Below, in pieces: positions 1 to 8,651 of a stretch of 56,908 nt of DNA. The notes under the pieces were generated by a model. That model was given only the letters and a program-made list of their open reading frames with translations. It was not told the origin of the DNA and ran no database searches. The DNA comes from JAVBKV01 sp031553885 (GTDB taxonomy: Bacteria; Bacteroidota; Bacteroidia; Bacteroidales; Azobacteroidaceae), in contig JAVBKV010000073.1 in the NCBI GenBank assembly GCA_031553885.1, forward strand, positions 1 to 56,908. The letters are read 5' to 3'. The translations under genes and the position numbers were made by a program. Within the stretch, counting starts at the first letter, position 1. Each line of letters opens with the position of its first letter.

Positions 1-46
1 TTTTTAAAAAAAACCAGCTTTATTTCTTTTTTATTTAAATAGAGGG

Positions 47-99
47 TTTGGTTGCGTAAGCCTATCCCCCTCCGCGGGGGATAGGCTGACGCAACCAAA
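47..99. repeat. Long near-perfect hairpin upstream of the first gene
   Basis: Two 24-nt arms (47-70 and 76-99) are reverse complements with one mismatch, around a 5-nt loop. The arms begin TTTGGTTGCGT and end in a C/G run. Neither side has a clear T tract, so a classical terminator is doubtful. It may be a repeat element or a 5' leader structure of the gene at 133. Nothing else is recognised in 1-132. Confidence 0.75.
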
Positions 100-132
100 G
101 AAAACAATAAATTCACCACTAAACTCAACAAA

Positions 133-594
133 ATGAAAAAACTGACAGTTTTATTGATTGCATTATTCATAGCTGTGGCCGGAGCGTCGGCACAAAAAGG
201 AGAAAAATCCATCGGAATGAATCTGGGATATGGGACTGAAATAGAAAGGCTGGGACTTGGAGCTCGTTTTCAATATGGCCTGACCGATATGATTCGCATT
301 GCTCCCGATCTAACCTACTTCTTTTCCAACAATGGTGTTGACCTGTGGGATATCAATATCAACTTCCACTTTCTCTTTCCTGTTGAAAAAGTAAAACTCT
401 ATCCGCTGACCGGGTTTATCATCTCAACTGTCAATGGAAAACACGATTCCGAATCCCGTTTAGGGGTCAATATAGGTGGAGGAATTCAGTGTGACCTCAC
501 TCCGGAGCTGATGTTTAACGGAGAATTAAAATACGGAATCGTAAAAGACTTCGACCAGGCTGTCATTTCCATGGGAATTGCCTACCGTTTTTAG
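133..594 (+). CDS. Small outer-membrane beta-barrel protein
   Basis: 153 residues. The first 20 residues form a signal peptide ending in ASA. The rest alternates polar and hydrophobic residues in short strands and ends in the aromatic AYRF, typical of outer-membrane barrels with a C-terminal Phe. Gly-rich strands such as SIGMNLGYG fit the porin-like/OmpW-like small-barrel class. It probably sits in the outer membrane; cargo or ligand is unknown. The glutathione peroxidase gene starts 35 bp downstream on the same strand, so the two may be co-transcribed. Family assignment rests on composition and topology only. Confidence 0.7.
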   Translation: MKKLTVLLIALFIAVAGASAQKGEKSIGMNLGYGTEIERLGLGARFQYGLTDMIRIAPDLTYFFSNNGVDLWDININFHFLFPVEKVKLYPLTGFIISTVNGKHDSESRLGVNIGGGIQCDLTPELMFNGELKYGIVKDFDQAVISMGIAYRF

Positions 595-628
595 GAACGA
601 AGCCATTCACAATTAAAACAACAAACCA

Positions 629-1189
629 ATGAACAAAAGATTATTATTAATCATGGGACTTTTTTCTATTATTTTTGGAAAAGTAATTGCTCAAAACGAG
701 CCGGTTACGCCTCCGAGCGATTTTTATGCGCTTTCTTTTTCTTCCATTACGGGAGAGAAGGTGGATTTCTCCACATTGAAAGGAAAGTATGTATTGATAG
801 TTAATACCGCTTCCAAATGCGGCTTTACACCTCAGTTCGAAGAATTGGAAAAATTATACCTGGTCTACAAAGACCGGTTAGTGGTCATTGGCTTCCCATC
901 CAACAACTTCGGTTCCCAGGATCCGGGTAGCAACAGCGAGATACAGGAATTCTGCAAACTCAACTACGGAGTAACGTTCCCGATGATGGAAAAATCCGAT
1001 GTCAAGGGGAGTACTAAAAATCCGGTTTATCAATGGCTGACCGACAAATCCAAGAACGGATGGAATGAATCGGAACCCTCCTGGAATTTCTGCAAATACC
1101 TGATTGACAAACAAGGAAGGCTCATCGGATTCTTTCCTTCGAAAGTCAAACCGATGAGCCCTGAAATTATTTCCAAAATCGCCGATTAA
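629..1189 (+). CDS. Glutathione peroxidase family protein, exported
   Basis: 186 residues. The thioredoxin-fold peroxidase reduces peroxides; in bacteria lacking glutathione such enzymes usually use thioredoxin. Visible catalytic residues are Cys64 in NTASKCGFT, Gln97 in FPSNNFGSQ and Trp152 in SWNFCKYLID, matching the Cys-type family (no selenocysteine codon). An N-terminal hydrophobic segment ending in VIAQ suggests export to the periplasm, unlike the usual cytosolic form. The stop codon overlaps the stop of the convergent fumarase gene. Confidence 0.93.
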   Translation: MNKRLLLIMGLFSIIFGKVIAQNEPVTPPSDFYALSFSSITGEKVDFSTLKGKYVLIVNTASKCGFTPQFEELEKLYLVYKDRLVVIGFPSNNFGSQDPGSNSEIQEFCKLNYGVTFPMMEKSDVKGSTKNPVYQWLTDKSKNGWNESEPSWNFCKYLIDKQGRLIGFFPSKVKPMSPEIISKIAD

Positions 1190-2808
1190 GAGCCAATTTT
1201 CTTAAAGAAATCATTGCCTTTATCATCCACTAAGATGAAGGCAGGGAAATCTTCTACCTCGATTTTCCAGATGGCTTCCATGCCTAATTCAGGATATTCA
1301 AGGCATTCGATGCTCTTGATGTTGTTTTGAGCGAGGATAGCGGCCGGTCCACCGATCGAGCCCAGGTAAAATCCGCCGTACTTCTTGCAGGCATCCGTCA
1401 CCTGCTGACTGCGATTGCCTTTGGCCAGCATAATCATGCTACCTCCCTGGCTCTGGAAAAGATCCACATAGGAATCCATACGCCCGGCCGTAGTCGGACC
1501 CATGGACCCACAAGCCATGCCTTTCGGCGTTTTAGCCGGTCCGGCGTAATAAATAGGATGGTCCTTAATGTACTGAGGCAGACCTTCGCCACGGTCAATT
1601 TTTTCCTTCAGCTTGGCATGAGCGATGTCACGCCCTACCACAATTGTTCCGTTAAGCGACAAACGCGTAGCCACCGGATATTTACTCAGCTCAGCCAGAA
1701 TTTCCTTCATCGGACGGTTCAGGTTGATTTTTACAGCATCGCCTTCTCCGGCGTTGCGGTACTCTTCCGGAATATATTTACCCGGATTGTCTTCCAGTTT
1801 TTCAATCCAGACTCCTTTTTTATTGATTTTCGCCTTGATATTACGATCGGCCGAACAGGAAACCGCCATTCCTACCGGACAGGAAGCTCCGTGACGGGGC
1901 AGGCGAATAATCCGGATGTCGTGCGCTAAATACTTCCCGCCGAACTGTGCTCCCAACCCGATTTTGTGAGCAGCCTCCAGCATTTTTTCTTCCAGTTCAA
2001 TATCCCGGAAAGCCTGGCCGCCATCATTTCCTGAAGTAGGTAAAGCATCGTAATATTTGGCAGAGGCCAGCTTGACTGTTTTCAGGCAGGCATCAGCAGA
2101 AGTACCTCCGATCACAAAAGCAATATGATAAGGAGGACAAGCGGCCGTACCAAGAGACTTCATTTTTTCAACCAGGAATTTTTCCAGGGTTTCAGGATTC
2201 AATAACGCTTTTGTTTCCTGAAACAGATATGTTTTATTCGCAGAGCCTCCGCCTTTGGCAATACAAAGAAATTTATATTCCATTCCGTCGACCGCCTGAA
2301 TATCGATTTGAGCAGGCAGGTTACATCCGGAATTTTTCTCAGTATACATATCCAGGGCAACGGTTTGCGAATAACGGAGGTTCTCTTCCGTATACGTTTT
2401 ATAAACGCCTAATGAAAGAGCTTCCTCATCGCCTCCACCTGTCCAGACCTGCTGGCCTTTTTTAGCGATGATCGTCGCAGTTCCGGTATCCTGACAAAAA
2501 GGAAGAATCCCTTTTGCAGCAATTTCCGCATTACGCAACATAGTCAATGCCACATATTTATCATTTTCACTGGCTTCCGGATCCGACAGGATTTTAGAGA
2601 CCTGTTTCTGATGCTCCGGACGCAAAAAGAAGGAACAATCGTGAAAACAAGCATTCGCCAGACGGGTCAATGCTTCCGGTTCCACTTTGAGAACTTCAGT
2701 CCCTTCAAACGAAGAAACCGAAACGCCTTCTTCTGTTAGTAAATAATATTCGGTTTCATCTTTGCCCAATGGAAAGGGCTCCTGATACTTAAAAGGAGGT
2801 GTTGCCAT
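1186..2808 (-). CDS. fumA: Fumarate hydratase, class I (iron-sulfur)
   Basis: 540 residues, the full length of two-domain class I fumarases. It interconverts fumarate and malate in the TCA cycle or fumarate-respiration branch, using an oxygen-labile [4Fe-4S] cluster. Cluster-type cysteines lie in LPFCQDTGTA, TSADACLKTV and AVSCSADRN. The C-terminal part carries the expected MACGSMGPTTAGRMDSYVD region. The gene begins 32 bp after the DUF4954 gene on the same strand and is probably co-transcribed with it and hflX. Its stop overlaps the convergent peroxidase stop by 3 bp. Confidence 0.95.
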   Translation of the reverse strand: MATPPFKYQEPFPLGKDETEYYLLTEEGVSVSSFEGTEVLKVEPEALTRLANACFHDCSFFLRPEHQKQVSKILSDPEASENDKYVALTMLRNAEIAAKGILPFCQDTGTATIIAKKGQQVWTGGGDEEALSLGVYKTYTEENLRYSQTVALDMYTEKNSGCNLPAQIDIQAVDGMEYKFLCIAKGGGSANKTYLFQETKALLNPETLEKFLVEKMKSLGTAACPPYHIAFVIGGTSADACLKTVKLASAKYYDALPTSGNDGGQAFRDIELEEKMLEAAHKIGLGAQFGGKYLAHDIRIIRLPRHGASCPVGMAVSCSADRNIKAKINKKGVWIEKLEDNPGKYIPEEYRNAGEGDAVKINLNRPMKEILAELSKYPVATRLSLNGTIVVGRDIAHAKLKEKIDRGEGLPQYIKDHPIYYAGPAKTPKGMACGSMGPTTAGRMDSYVDLFQSQGGSMIMLAKGNRSQQVTDACKKYGGFYLGSIGGPAAILAQNNIKSIECLEYPELGMEAIWKIEVEDFPAFILVDDKGNDFFKKIGS

Positions 2809-2840
2809 GCATTTCTGTTTTATTGTTAGTATTCTTCGGT

Positions 2841-4829
2841 TTATTTTTTAATTTCTTTCATCTGACGGATTATTTTATTTCCGAGTTTTGTCTTCTCTTC
2901 AATGTGTTTCAAAATCGATGCAACAAACGTATTTTTTTCAAAAACACCGCGCACCTGCTCAAAATCCAGTTGTTGTTCCAGGTTATTTCCATCCGCACCA
3001 AACCCGGTCCGGGCCGTCATGGAAAATTCTTTCTTGGCATCTTCATAAAGGATTTTATCCAGGCTCACTACCGCATCTTTCCATTTCTCAACAATAAGGA
3101 CAACATCTTCCGGCGTAATTGTTTCCGGAGATAATCCATAATACTGCTGAATTTTTTCCCAGGCCCAGGTCCATTCCAACCGGTAATAATCCCGGTGAAG
3201 CTCTTCCAATACCCGGTTGATTTCTTTCAGCCGGGAGATTTTGCCGGATTCAATATCATCCAGCAGTGCATCGATCGCCTTTTTGGGAGCCAGTAAACCG
3301 GCCACATCGCACCATTCGCCGCCACCGAGGTCCGTATCCGGGCGAAGGTGTTCACGGAATGCTTCAATCGTTGAAAAAGATTGATTTTCCAACCGGGATA
3401 TCAGTGAATTCCCCAGGAACTTGTTGATCGCCTTATCGTAAATCTGCAAACCGTTTTTCAGAGAGCTGTTTTTAATCCGGCAACTCTGATAGGTATAAGT
3501 CGCTGAAGTTTCGCCACAAGCCCGTTGAAGTTTTTTCAATATCTCCACGGCCCGGAACATTTTTTGTATTGTATAGGGGCTCAGGAGATTGAAATTAATC
3601 TGATCCAGCCGGTTCGGATCCTTTCTTTTATCTCTTTTCGGAAACTTCTGAGCATCCCGGATAGTTCCCACACTCTTTAAATTAGCACCGGGTACCAGAA
3701 TCGATTCATCATTATTTTCAATCAGATAAGAGAACGGCATTTCCGAGGTATCGGAATGATTATAATGGCGTCCCATGATCAATGAAAAAGCGCCGATTTT
3801 AGCCGGCCACAAGATATAGGAATCACTGGTCGTTTTCCCTCCCCTCTCGATCATACCCTGGTGAATCGGCCCCAGTTTATACATGTGGTTGCTTTGGTTG
3901 GAGCCAGAACCGGCATTCATAAACGAAAACATACCTGCAATCAATAAAGTCGATTTGTGGTGCGTGACCGTATAAGGTCCTGCAAAAACCGCACAGGCTT
4001 CTCCGTTCTCACCGTGGCAATTACTGAAAAACAAGGAATCACTGGCCGAATAAGTATGGCCCAGGTGGCAAGCCTGACCCACAAAGCAACGGGCCAACAT
4101 GGTTCCGTCTTCCACCCTGGAACCGGAACTGATAATAAAATCTTCAGCAATAACCCCATAACCGATATGCACCGGATCATGTTCGTTGCTGTTGATACTC
4201 CCGTTTTCAAGTCTGCATGCACCATCCAGGCAGGCATTATCTCCAATGCGAACATTCCGGATCGATCCTGTATTGATTATTTTCACTCCCGAACCAATGG
4301 TTCCGGTATCCGAAGCATACTTATCGGCATAGAAACGGACCATTTCCCGCAACCGGGTTATCAATTCCGGACGATGACGGTAAAGTGCCTGAATATAGGC
4401 AACATGAGCAGAAAGCACATCGTTGATCATCACTTCCCGGCCACCGGTCTCATTCAATACGGGAACTTCCACTCCGTTTCCGAACGTCGATTTTTTATCC
4501 ACCATCATGCCATCCAGGTTCTGGATAAACACGCGATCCCCGATCTTATAATTGGCAATGTAATTTTGTACATTTTCGATCAGGACATCATCTCCGATTT
4601 CACATTGATGCAAGGCTACATTCGTTAATCCCGCATGTTTTTTAAACCCTCCGTCCAGCGTAAAACTTCCATCCAGACGTCCCAGTTTAATCTTTCCTGA
4701 AAATACCACTTTGTGTATATAATCCGGAGTAAAATCCGGATGAACTTCGATATCACTCCAGTTTTCTGCAATGCATCCCTGGGATTTTAAAATCCCGATT
4801 TCTTCTAAAGTCAGACTTCTATAATTCAT
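2841..4829 (-). CDS. DUF4954 family protein, left-handed beta-helix
   Basis: 662 residues. The N-terminal half has many hexapeptide-like turns (IGDDVLIENV, IGDRVFIQNL, IGDNACLDGA, IGYGVIAEDF) that predict a left-handed parallel beta-helix as in acyl- and nucleotidyl-transferases of the LbetaH class. The C-terminal third is alpha-helical and charged. The arrangement matches a Bacteroidetes family known only as DUF4954; substrate unknown. No signal peptide, so cytoplasmic. It lies between hflX and fumarase on the same strand, with a 62-bp upstream gap containing short TGACAATTG-like repeats. Confidence 0.85.
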   Translation of the reverse strand: MNYRSLTLEEIGILKSQGCIAENWSDIEVHPDFTPDYIHKVVFSGKIKLGRLDGSFTLDGGFKKHAGLTNVALHQCEIGDDVLIENVQNYIANYKIGDRVFIQNLDGMMVDKKSTFGNGVEVPVLNETGGREVMINDVLSAHVAYIQALYRHRPELITRLREMVRFYADKYASDTGTIGSGVKIINTGSIRNVRIGDNACLDGACRLENGSINSNEHDPVHIGYGVIAEDFIISSGSRVEDGTMLARCFVGQACHLGHTYSASDSLFFSNCHGENGEACAVFAGPYTVTHHKSTLLIAGMFSFMNAGSGSNQSNHMYKLGPIHQGMIERGGKTTSDSYILWPAKIGAFSLIMGRHYNHSDTSEMPFSYLIENNDESILVPGANLKSVGTIRDAQKFPKRDKRKDPNRLDQINFNLLSPYTIQKMFRAVEILKKLQRACGETSATYTYQSCRIKNSSLKNGLQIYDKAINKFLGNSLISRLENQSFSTIEAFREHLRPDTDLGGGEWCDVAGLLAPKKAIDALLDDIESGKISRLKEINRVLEELHRDYYRLEWTWAWEKIQQYYGLSPETITPEDVVLIVEKWKDAVVSLDKILYEDAKKEFSMTARTGFGADGNNLEQQLDFEQVRGVFEKNTFVASILKHIEEKTKLGNKIIRQMKEIKK

Positions 4830-4891
4830 AACTCATAATTGATCGTTGACAATTGGTAATTCACTCTGTAAACTGATACCGGAAAACGATA

Positions 4892-6136
4892 TCAATCGTC
4901 AGCCGGTAATTCTTCGTCGTAGTTGTGATACAGAAAATCGTTGTAAGGAAAACGTTGTACATGAATTTCCTTCACCTTCTGATACAATAACGCCCTCAGT
5001 TCTTCAATATTTTGCTTGTCTTTAGCAGAGATAAAAACACAATTCTCATGCAAACGGTTCATCCAGGTTTGTTTTAATTCTTCCAACGACAGGTTTTCTT
5101 TAGTTCTGGGAGTCAGATCGTCTTCTTCTTTTTCAACATGGGAGAATGAATCAATCTTATTAAATACGATAATCGTCGGTTTTTCTTCTTTATCCAATTC
5201 GTTCAGGGTTTTCGTGACTACCTCAATCTGTTCTTCGAAAACCGGATGGGAAATATCCACCACATGCACCAGCAAGTCAGCTTCACGAACTTCATCCAGT
5301 GTGGATTTAAACGATTCGATAAGCTCCGTCGGCAATTTACGGATAAATCCGACCGTATCGGACAACAAGAAAGCGAGATTATCGATAATCACCTTCCTGA
5401 CAGTCGTATCCAATGTAGCAAACAACTTATTTTCAGCAAAGACGTCCGATTTGGAAAGCAGATTCATCAGTGTGGACTTCCCTACATTTGTATATCCGAC
5501 CAATGCTACCCGGACCATCTTACCCCGGTTTTTCCGTTGGTTGGATTTCTGCTTTTCTATTTCCTTCAGATCTTCCTTAAGCTTGGTTATTTTGGTAAGG
5601 ATAATCCGTTTATCAGTTTCCAATTGAGTTTCCCCGGGCCCACGCATACGAAAGCCGCTGCTTCCTCCCCCACTCTGCCGTTCCAGGTGCGTCCACAACC
5701 GTTTGAGCCGGGGAAGCATATAATTATATTGAGCCAGCTCGACCTGGGATTTAGCATGTGCCGTCTGTGCCCTGCCTGCGAAAATATCGAGAATCAGGCT
5801 GGTCCGGTCCATGATCTTAACTTTCAGCTCGGCCTCCAGGTTCCGGAGTTGCTTAGGAGACAATTCATCGTCAAAAATGACCATACCAATTTCATTGTCT
5901 TCGTCTTCCGTATAGTCTTTGATTTCTTTCAGCTTTCCGGAGCCTACAAAAGTAACCGGATGGGAAAATTCAAGTCGCTGAGTAAAGCGTTTTACAGGCT
6001 TAATTCCCGCTGTATCAGCCAAAAATGCCAGCTCATCCAGGTATTCTTTAACCTTTGCTTCATTTTGCTCGGGAGTAATCAAGCCTACCAATACTGCTTT
6101 TTCGGTTGTTGTTTCGGTAAGAATAAATTCCTTCAT
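4892..6136 (-). CDS. hflX: GTPase HflX
   Basis: About 414 residues from the ATG at 6136. HflX is a ribosome-associated GTPase that rescues or splits stalled ribosomes under stress. G1 is GYTNVGKST, G3 DTVGF and G4 NKID; the N-terminal HflX domain includes VGSGKLKEI and the glycine-rich GGGSSGFRMRGPGETQLE linker. An upstream in-frame TTG (6151) exists, but it lies only about 14 nt below the -7 box at 6165-6172, so the ATG is preferred. Likely first gene of an hflX-DUF4954-fumarase transcript. Confidence 0.95.
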   Translation of the reverse strand: MKEFILTETTTEKAVLVGLITPEQNEAKVKEYLDELAFLADTAGIKPVKRFTQRLEFSHPVTFVGSGKLKEIKDYTEDEDNEIGMVIFDDELSPKQLRNLEAELKVKIMDRTSLILDIFAGRAQTAHAKSQVELAQYNYMLPRLKRLWTHLERQSGGGSSGFRMRGPGETQLETDKRIILTKITKLKEDLKEIEKQKSNQRKNRGKMVRVALVGYTNVGKSTLMNLLSKSDVFAENKLFATLDTTVRKVIIDNLAFLLSDTVGFIRKLPTELIESFKSTLDEVREADLLVHVVDISHPVFEEQIEVVTKTLNELDKEEKPTIIVFNKIDSFSHVEKEEDDLTPRTKENLSLEELKQTWMNRLHENCVFISAKDKQNIEELRALLYQKVKEIHVQRFPYNDFLYHNYDEELPADD

Positions 6137-6164
6137 GTAGTTTCTAAACAATTATTTAGGAAGG

Positions 6165-6172
6165 CAAAGTTA
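6165..6172 (-). promoter_or_regulatory. -7 promoter box of hflX
   Basis: The minus strand reads TAACTTTG, an exact match to the Bacteroidetes -7 consensus TAnnTTTG, about 29 nt upstream of the hflX ATG. It lies back to back with the box for the divergent protease gene. Confidence 0.65.
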
Positions 6173-6193
6173 ATAATATTCAGGAATAAACTT

Positions 6194-6201
6194 TAACTTT
6201 G
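6194..6201 (+). promoter_or_regulatory. -7 promoter box of the serine protease gene
   Basis: TAACTTTG matches TAnnTTTG exactly, 22 nt before the ATG at 6223. It overlaps an in-frame TTG at 6199, so that TTG cannot be the start. Confidence 0.65.
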
Positions 6202-6222
6202 CAACCAATTAGACAAAAAAAT

Positions 6223-8511
6223 ATGAAGAACTACAGACTCATTTTACTTTTTATATGTGCTCTCCCGGTCTCATTGATCCAGGCACAAATCAGCCACGGA
6301 GGCAGCCCGCTGTTTCCATCCCAGCAACTTTTAAAGAGCTCCGGCGAATCTTTTTTTATTGAAATGCCGGCTTTCAATCTCGACTCTCTGTTGAAAGACG
6401 ATCAATTGAACAAAGGGAATATGAGAGGTAGTTTTCGTTTTGCCAACAAATTCTACACTTCTATCGAAAGGGGAAAATCCGGATATAATTATACCCTGCC
6501 TGATGGCACGAAAGTCTGGCAGGTAGGAATTCGCTCCAAAGGCGCTTATTCCATTAATGTTTTGTTTTCAGAATACCATCTTCCACCGGGAGGGCGTTTA
6601 TTTCTTTACAATTCGGATCACAGCCACATCGTTGGCTCTTTTACTCATGAAAATAATTCGGAGAAAAACATATTGCCTATCCAGCCGGTAGAAGGAGATG
6701 AAATTATCGTAGAATATACAGAACCCGCAGGTGCGGCATTCGAAGGAAAATTGAAAATCTCGGAAGTCAATCACGATTACATCGGACTGAGAGTCCGGGA
6801 GCCGGCTAACAATCCGGCCAATTCGTCGTGTATGCCGAATGTAGCCTGTCAGAATTCCGATAATCCCAATATAAACAGTACGGTTTTGATCATGATCAGC
6901 GGAAGTATCGCCTGTACAGGATCTCTCATCAATAACTCATCCGAGAACGGAACCCCTTATCTGCTGACCGCTACCCATTGCCTGAACAACAACTTTACCG
7001 TTAAAAATCCGGATTACGAAGATGTTGCCGGAACAATTATTACCTTTTTCAATTACCAGCAATCGTATTGTTCGCTTACAACCAGAGGTGTAGAAAACAT
7101 GAGCATAGCCGGAACACAAAAAGCCTGCGTCATTGACACTTTTGACATCGCCCTGCTGAGACTCAATGAAACTCCTCCCGATTATTATCACCCCTATTAT
7201 TCCGGATGGAGTATCGAATACAACGGAAGCGGAACCAATATTTCCGTTAATAATTATCCATATATAAATATACATCATCCGGTCGGAGCTCCTAAAAAAA
7301 CAGGGCACTCCGATGCGATCGTACGAATAAGCAATCCTGCGTTCCAAAACTACAAGTTCATGGCTTACTCTCATTGGGAAGTTAGCGGATGGACAGAAGG
7401 CTCGACGGCTTCCGGATCCTCAGGCTCTCCGCTGTACGACTCCAACCATCGCGTTATCGGAGGATTAAGCGGTGGTGCATCCGACTGCTCCGGCACCAAA
7501 CCCAACGGTGGTAAAGATTACTTTTTCGCCATGTTCCGTGGCTGGGAATACGGTAATAATTCGGCCAATTACCTGAAAACCTACCTGGATCCCACCAACT
7601 CGGGCAAAAAATCCATCGACGGATTCGATCCTTACAAACCCAATTCACTGAGCCGCTTGAGTAATGCCAATTACGATGCAGCCCAGGTCGATACGACAAG
7701 AACAACCCTTACATCTCCTGAATCCGGGTATTTGTTCGGATATAATTCAGCAGGTATTAATGAGTTTGCTGAAGAATTTACGATAACTGAAAAAGCAGAA
7801 GTAGTAGGCGCCTATTTTTTAGTTCCGCCTTATTCAGGAGCCATTCCAGCGGGAGCAAAAATCACTGTGCATGTATATAAAAGCGGCAACAACGGTCCCG
7901 GAGAACGGATAACCGCTGCCAGTACGTCATTTTCACCTCAATACATAGGCTATAGCTCCACCAGTAAAAATTTCGGAAAATACAATGTAACCCTAACTCC
8001 GGCAACAGAATGTTTTGTGAAATTCGAAAGTGAACAGGAAATACAAGGCAAGTTTTATATTGCATACGAAATAACCTATCCCAATCCGGCTTCATCTCCT
8101 TTTACTATCGTATACAATACAAAATTCGATGCTGCAGCGAACAATACCGCCTGGATCAGGTACAACAGCAACTGGATCCCGGCTACCCAATACCCCAATC
8201 AGACCGTTCCAAACACTTCATTGGCAATACAACCGGTTGTCCGTTCAAAAAGCGGGACTTCTATCGAAGAGATGAAGATTACGAAAGAGGAAAACATCCG
8301 GTTCAACAGATCCGACCGGACGTTAAGCATTGTATCTGAAACTTCCGAATCCGGAGAAATTGTGATTTATTCCATCAATGGGCAGATCATCGAAAAACTC
8401 ATTTTTCAGGGAAATGTACCTGTTACTCTCAGAGCAATGCCACAGGGAACTATCGGTCTGGTCAAAGCGATTTCCGGTTCAAAAGTCCTCGCATCCAAGA
8501 TCATTTATTAA
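6223..8511 (+). CDS. Secreted trypsin-like serine protease with T9SS sorting domain
   Basis: 762 residues. A signal peptide ends near IQAQ. A propeptide-like region precedes a chymotrypsin-fold lysyl-endopeptidase-like domain with His at about 251 (TATHC), Asp about 309 (DTFDIALL) and Ser about 400 (GSSGSPLYD). A beta-rich middle domain follows. The last ~70 residues (SGEIVIYSINGQI to SKVLASKIIY) match a type A C-terminal sorting domain of the type IX secretion system, so the mature protein is probably secreted or anchored to the outer surface. Start chosen at the ATG giving a canonical signal peptide below the -7 box. Confidence 0.87.
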   Translation: MKNYRLILLFICALPVSLIQAQISHGGSPLFPSQQLLKSSGESFFIEMPAFNLDSLLKDDQLNKGNMRGSFRFANKFYTSIERGKSGYNYTLPDGTKVWQVGIRSKGAYSINVLFSEYHLPPGGRLFLYNSDHSHIVGSFTHENNSEKNILPIQPVEGDEIIVEYTEPAGAAFEGKLKISEVNHDYIGLRVREPANNPANSSCMPNVACQNSDNPNINSTVLIMISGSIACTGSLINNSSENGTPYLLTATHCLNNNFTVKNPDYEDVAGTIITFFNYQQSYCSLTTRGVENMSIAGTQKACVIDTFDIALLRLNETPPDYYHPYYSGWSIEYNGSGTNISVNNYPYINIHHPVGAPKKTGHSDAIVRISNPAFQNYKFMAYSHWEVSGWTEGSTASGSSGSPLYDSNHRVIGGLSGGASDCSGTKPNGGKDYFFAMFRGWEYGNNSANYLKTYLDPTNSGKKSIDGFDPYKPNSLSRLSNANYDAAQVDTTRTTLTSPESGYLFGYNSAGINEFAEEFTITEKAEVVGAYFLVPPYSGAIPAGAKITVHVYKSGNNGPGERITAASTSFSPQYIGYSSTSKNFGKYNVTLTPATECFVKFESEQEIQGKFYIAYEITYPNPASSPFTIVYNTKFDAAANNTAWIRYNSNWIPATQYPNQTVPNTSLAIQPVVRSKSGTSIEEMKITKEENIRFNRSDRTLSIVSETSESGEIVIYSINGQIIEKLIFQGNVPVTLRAMPQGTIGLVKAISGSKVLASKIIY

Positions 8512-8571
8512 TAAGTCTTAAAAATGTTAATATTTCCTTTCATGATCTTTCTTAAACTCAGTTTTAATCCG

Positions 8572-8579
8572 TAGATTTG
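8572..8579 (+). promoter_or_regulatory. -7 promoter box of the TPR lipoprotein gene
   Basis: TAGATTTG matches TAnnTTTG, about 72 nt before the start codon. No strong TTTG is seen at the expected -33 position; the nearest is TTTC. Confidence 0.5.
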
Positions 8580-8651
8580 CGGGGGAATTAGTGTATCATA
8601 CATATTCGATCTCAATCAATCATTATTAATTTTTTTATAGAACTTCACATT

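Noticed and set aside
5246..6196. 316-codon plus-strand ORF opposite hflX
   Set aside because: Antisense shadow of a well-supported gene with no recognisable protein features.
6199..6222. TTG start for the serine protease, 8 codons upstream
   Set aside because: It overlaps the -7 box at 6194-6201 and disrupts the signal peptide; ATG at 6223 is better.
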